Below, one piece after another: positions 5,719 to 5,919 of a stretch of 5,919 nucleotides of DNA (position 1 is the first letter of the stretch; each line of letters opens with the position of its first letter). The notes beneath the pieces are model-generated. The model was not told the DNA's origin, ran no database searches, and worked only from the letters and a program-made list of their open reading frames with translations. The DNA is from CAYGZA01 sp964354135 (GTDB lineage Bacteria > Planctomycetota > Planctomycetia > Pirellulales > Thermoguttaceae), in contig CAYGZA010000370.1 of the NCBI GenBank assembly GCA_964354135.1, positions 1 to 5,919 on the forward strand, read 5' to 3'. The translations under genes were made by a program, and so were the position numbers.

Positions 5719-5740
5719 GGCTGGGGCACGAGCCCCAGCC
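5719..5740. terminator. Strong hairpin 7 bases after the multihaem gene
   Basis: GGCTGGGGC (5719-5727) pairs perfectly with GCCCCAGCC (5732-5740) around the loop ACGA, starting 7 bases after the TAA stop. There is no T-tract behind it (ACAAATGG follows), so it is either a non-canonical terminator or another dispersed palindromic repeat that also serves as the 3' end of the mRNA. The structure is certain, the function inferred. Confidence 0.55.
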
Positions 5741-5919
5741 ACAAATGGATAGCTTGAGTTGGGACAAGCTGAGACGTGGGTGCGCCGGATTGCGTCCCGT
5801 CTGGGGCTTGGTTTTACGCTTCGGGGCCCCGGCCGGCCGCGGGAATCGCCCGATCTTTTCCATCCAGTGATGATACTATAACCGCCGCGTGAAGGCTCCC
5901 TGCCGGTGGACTACGATGA
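5741..5919. other. Intergenic tail without a supported gene
   Basis: No convincing coding frame is seen on either strand. There is a TATAAC at 5877-5882 (5 of 6 matches to a -10 box) but no matching -35 element at proper spacing. A GTG at 5889 opens a short plus-strand frame (KAPCRWTTM) that runs to the edge; it lacks a clear ribosome binding site and is too short to judge. A minus-strand frame at 5657-5863 overlaps the end of the multihaem gene and the hairpin and has no recognisable features. Confidence 0.4.

Noticed and set aside
5657..5863. Minus-strand 68-codon frame
   Set aside because: It overlaps the end of the multihaem gene and the hairpin, and has no motif or ribosome binding site that supports it.

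Overview
The window looks like a planctomycete or close relative (PVC group). This rests on high GC, a very large exported c-type cytochrome of the hydrazine-synthase-alpha-related (HzsA-related) type with an NPCBM domain, a MoxR ATPase gene, and repeat-rich intergenic DNA. The assignment comes from gene content and style, not from a marker gene.

Layout. (1) 1-379, minus strand: the first 126 codons of a MoxR-type AAA+ ATPase gene that runs off the left edge. It has a good ribosome binding site and a well-formed sigma70-like promoter at 529-557. (2) 380-812: a 433-base intergenic region holding a cluster of palindromic and tandem repeats (575-747), a GC-rich 8-bp hairpin (751-769) and a heptanucleotide tandem repeat (781-815) that runs into the stop codon of the next gene. 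(3) 813-1772, minus strand: a complete cytoplasmic carbon-nitrogen hydrolase of the nitrilase superfamily with a recognisable Glu-Lys-Cys triad. (4) 1773-2072: a 300-base divergent intergenic region with a second heptanucleotide repeat and an inverted pair of palindromic units. (5) 2073-5711, plus strand: one 1212-residue exported protein. Its order is signal peptide, N-terminal beta-rich region, TolB/PD40-like beta-propeller, HzsA-type haem domain, two further CxxCH haem sites, proline-rich linker and a C-terminal NPCBM (putative carbohydrate-binding) domain. (6) 5712-5919: a 9-bp GC hairpin just after the stop, then no convincing gene.

How the genes relate. The nitrilase and the multihaem protein are divergently transcribed and could share control, but nothing here proves a joint pathway: one product is cytoplasmic, the other exported. 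The MoxR gene belongs to a separate unit continuing to the left. The item most worth following up is the multihaem protein. It keeps the propeller and haem-domain plan of the catalytic alpha subunit of anammox hydrazine synthase, but it is about 400 residues longer, carries a third haem site and ends in a glycan-binding-type module. This suggests an extracytoplasmic redox enzyme of unknown substrate, possibly docked on polysaccharide, rather than a true hydrazine synthase.
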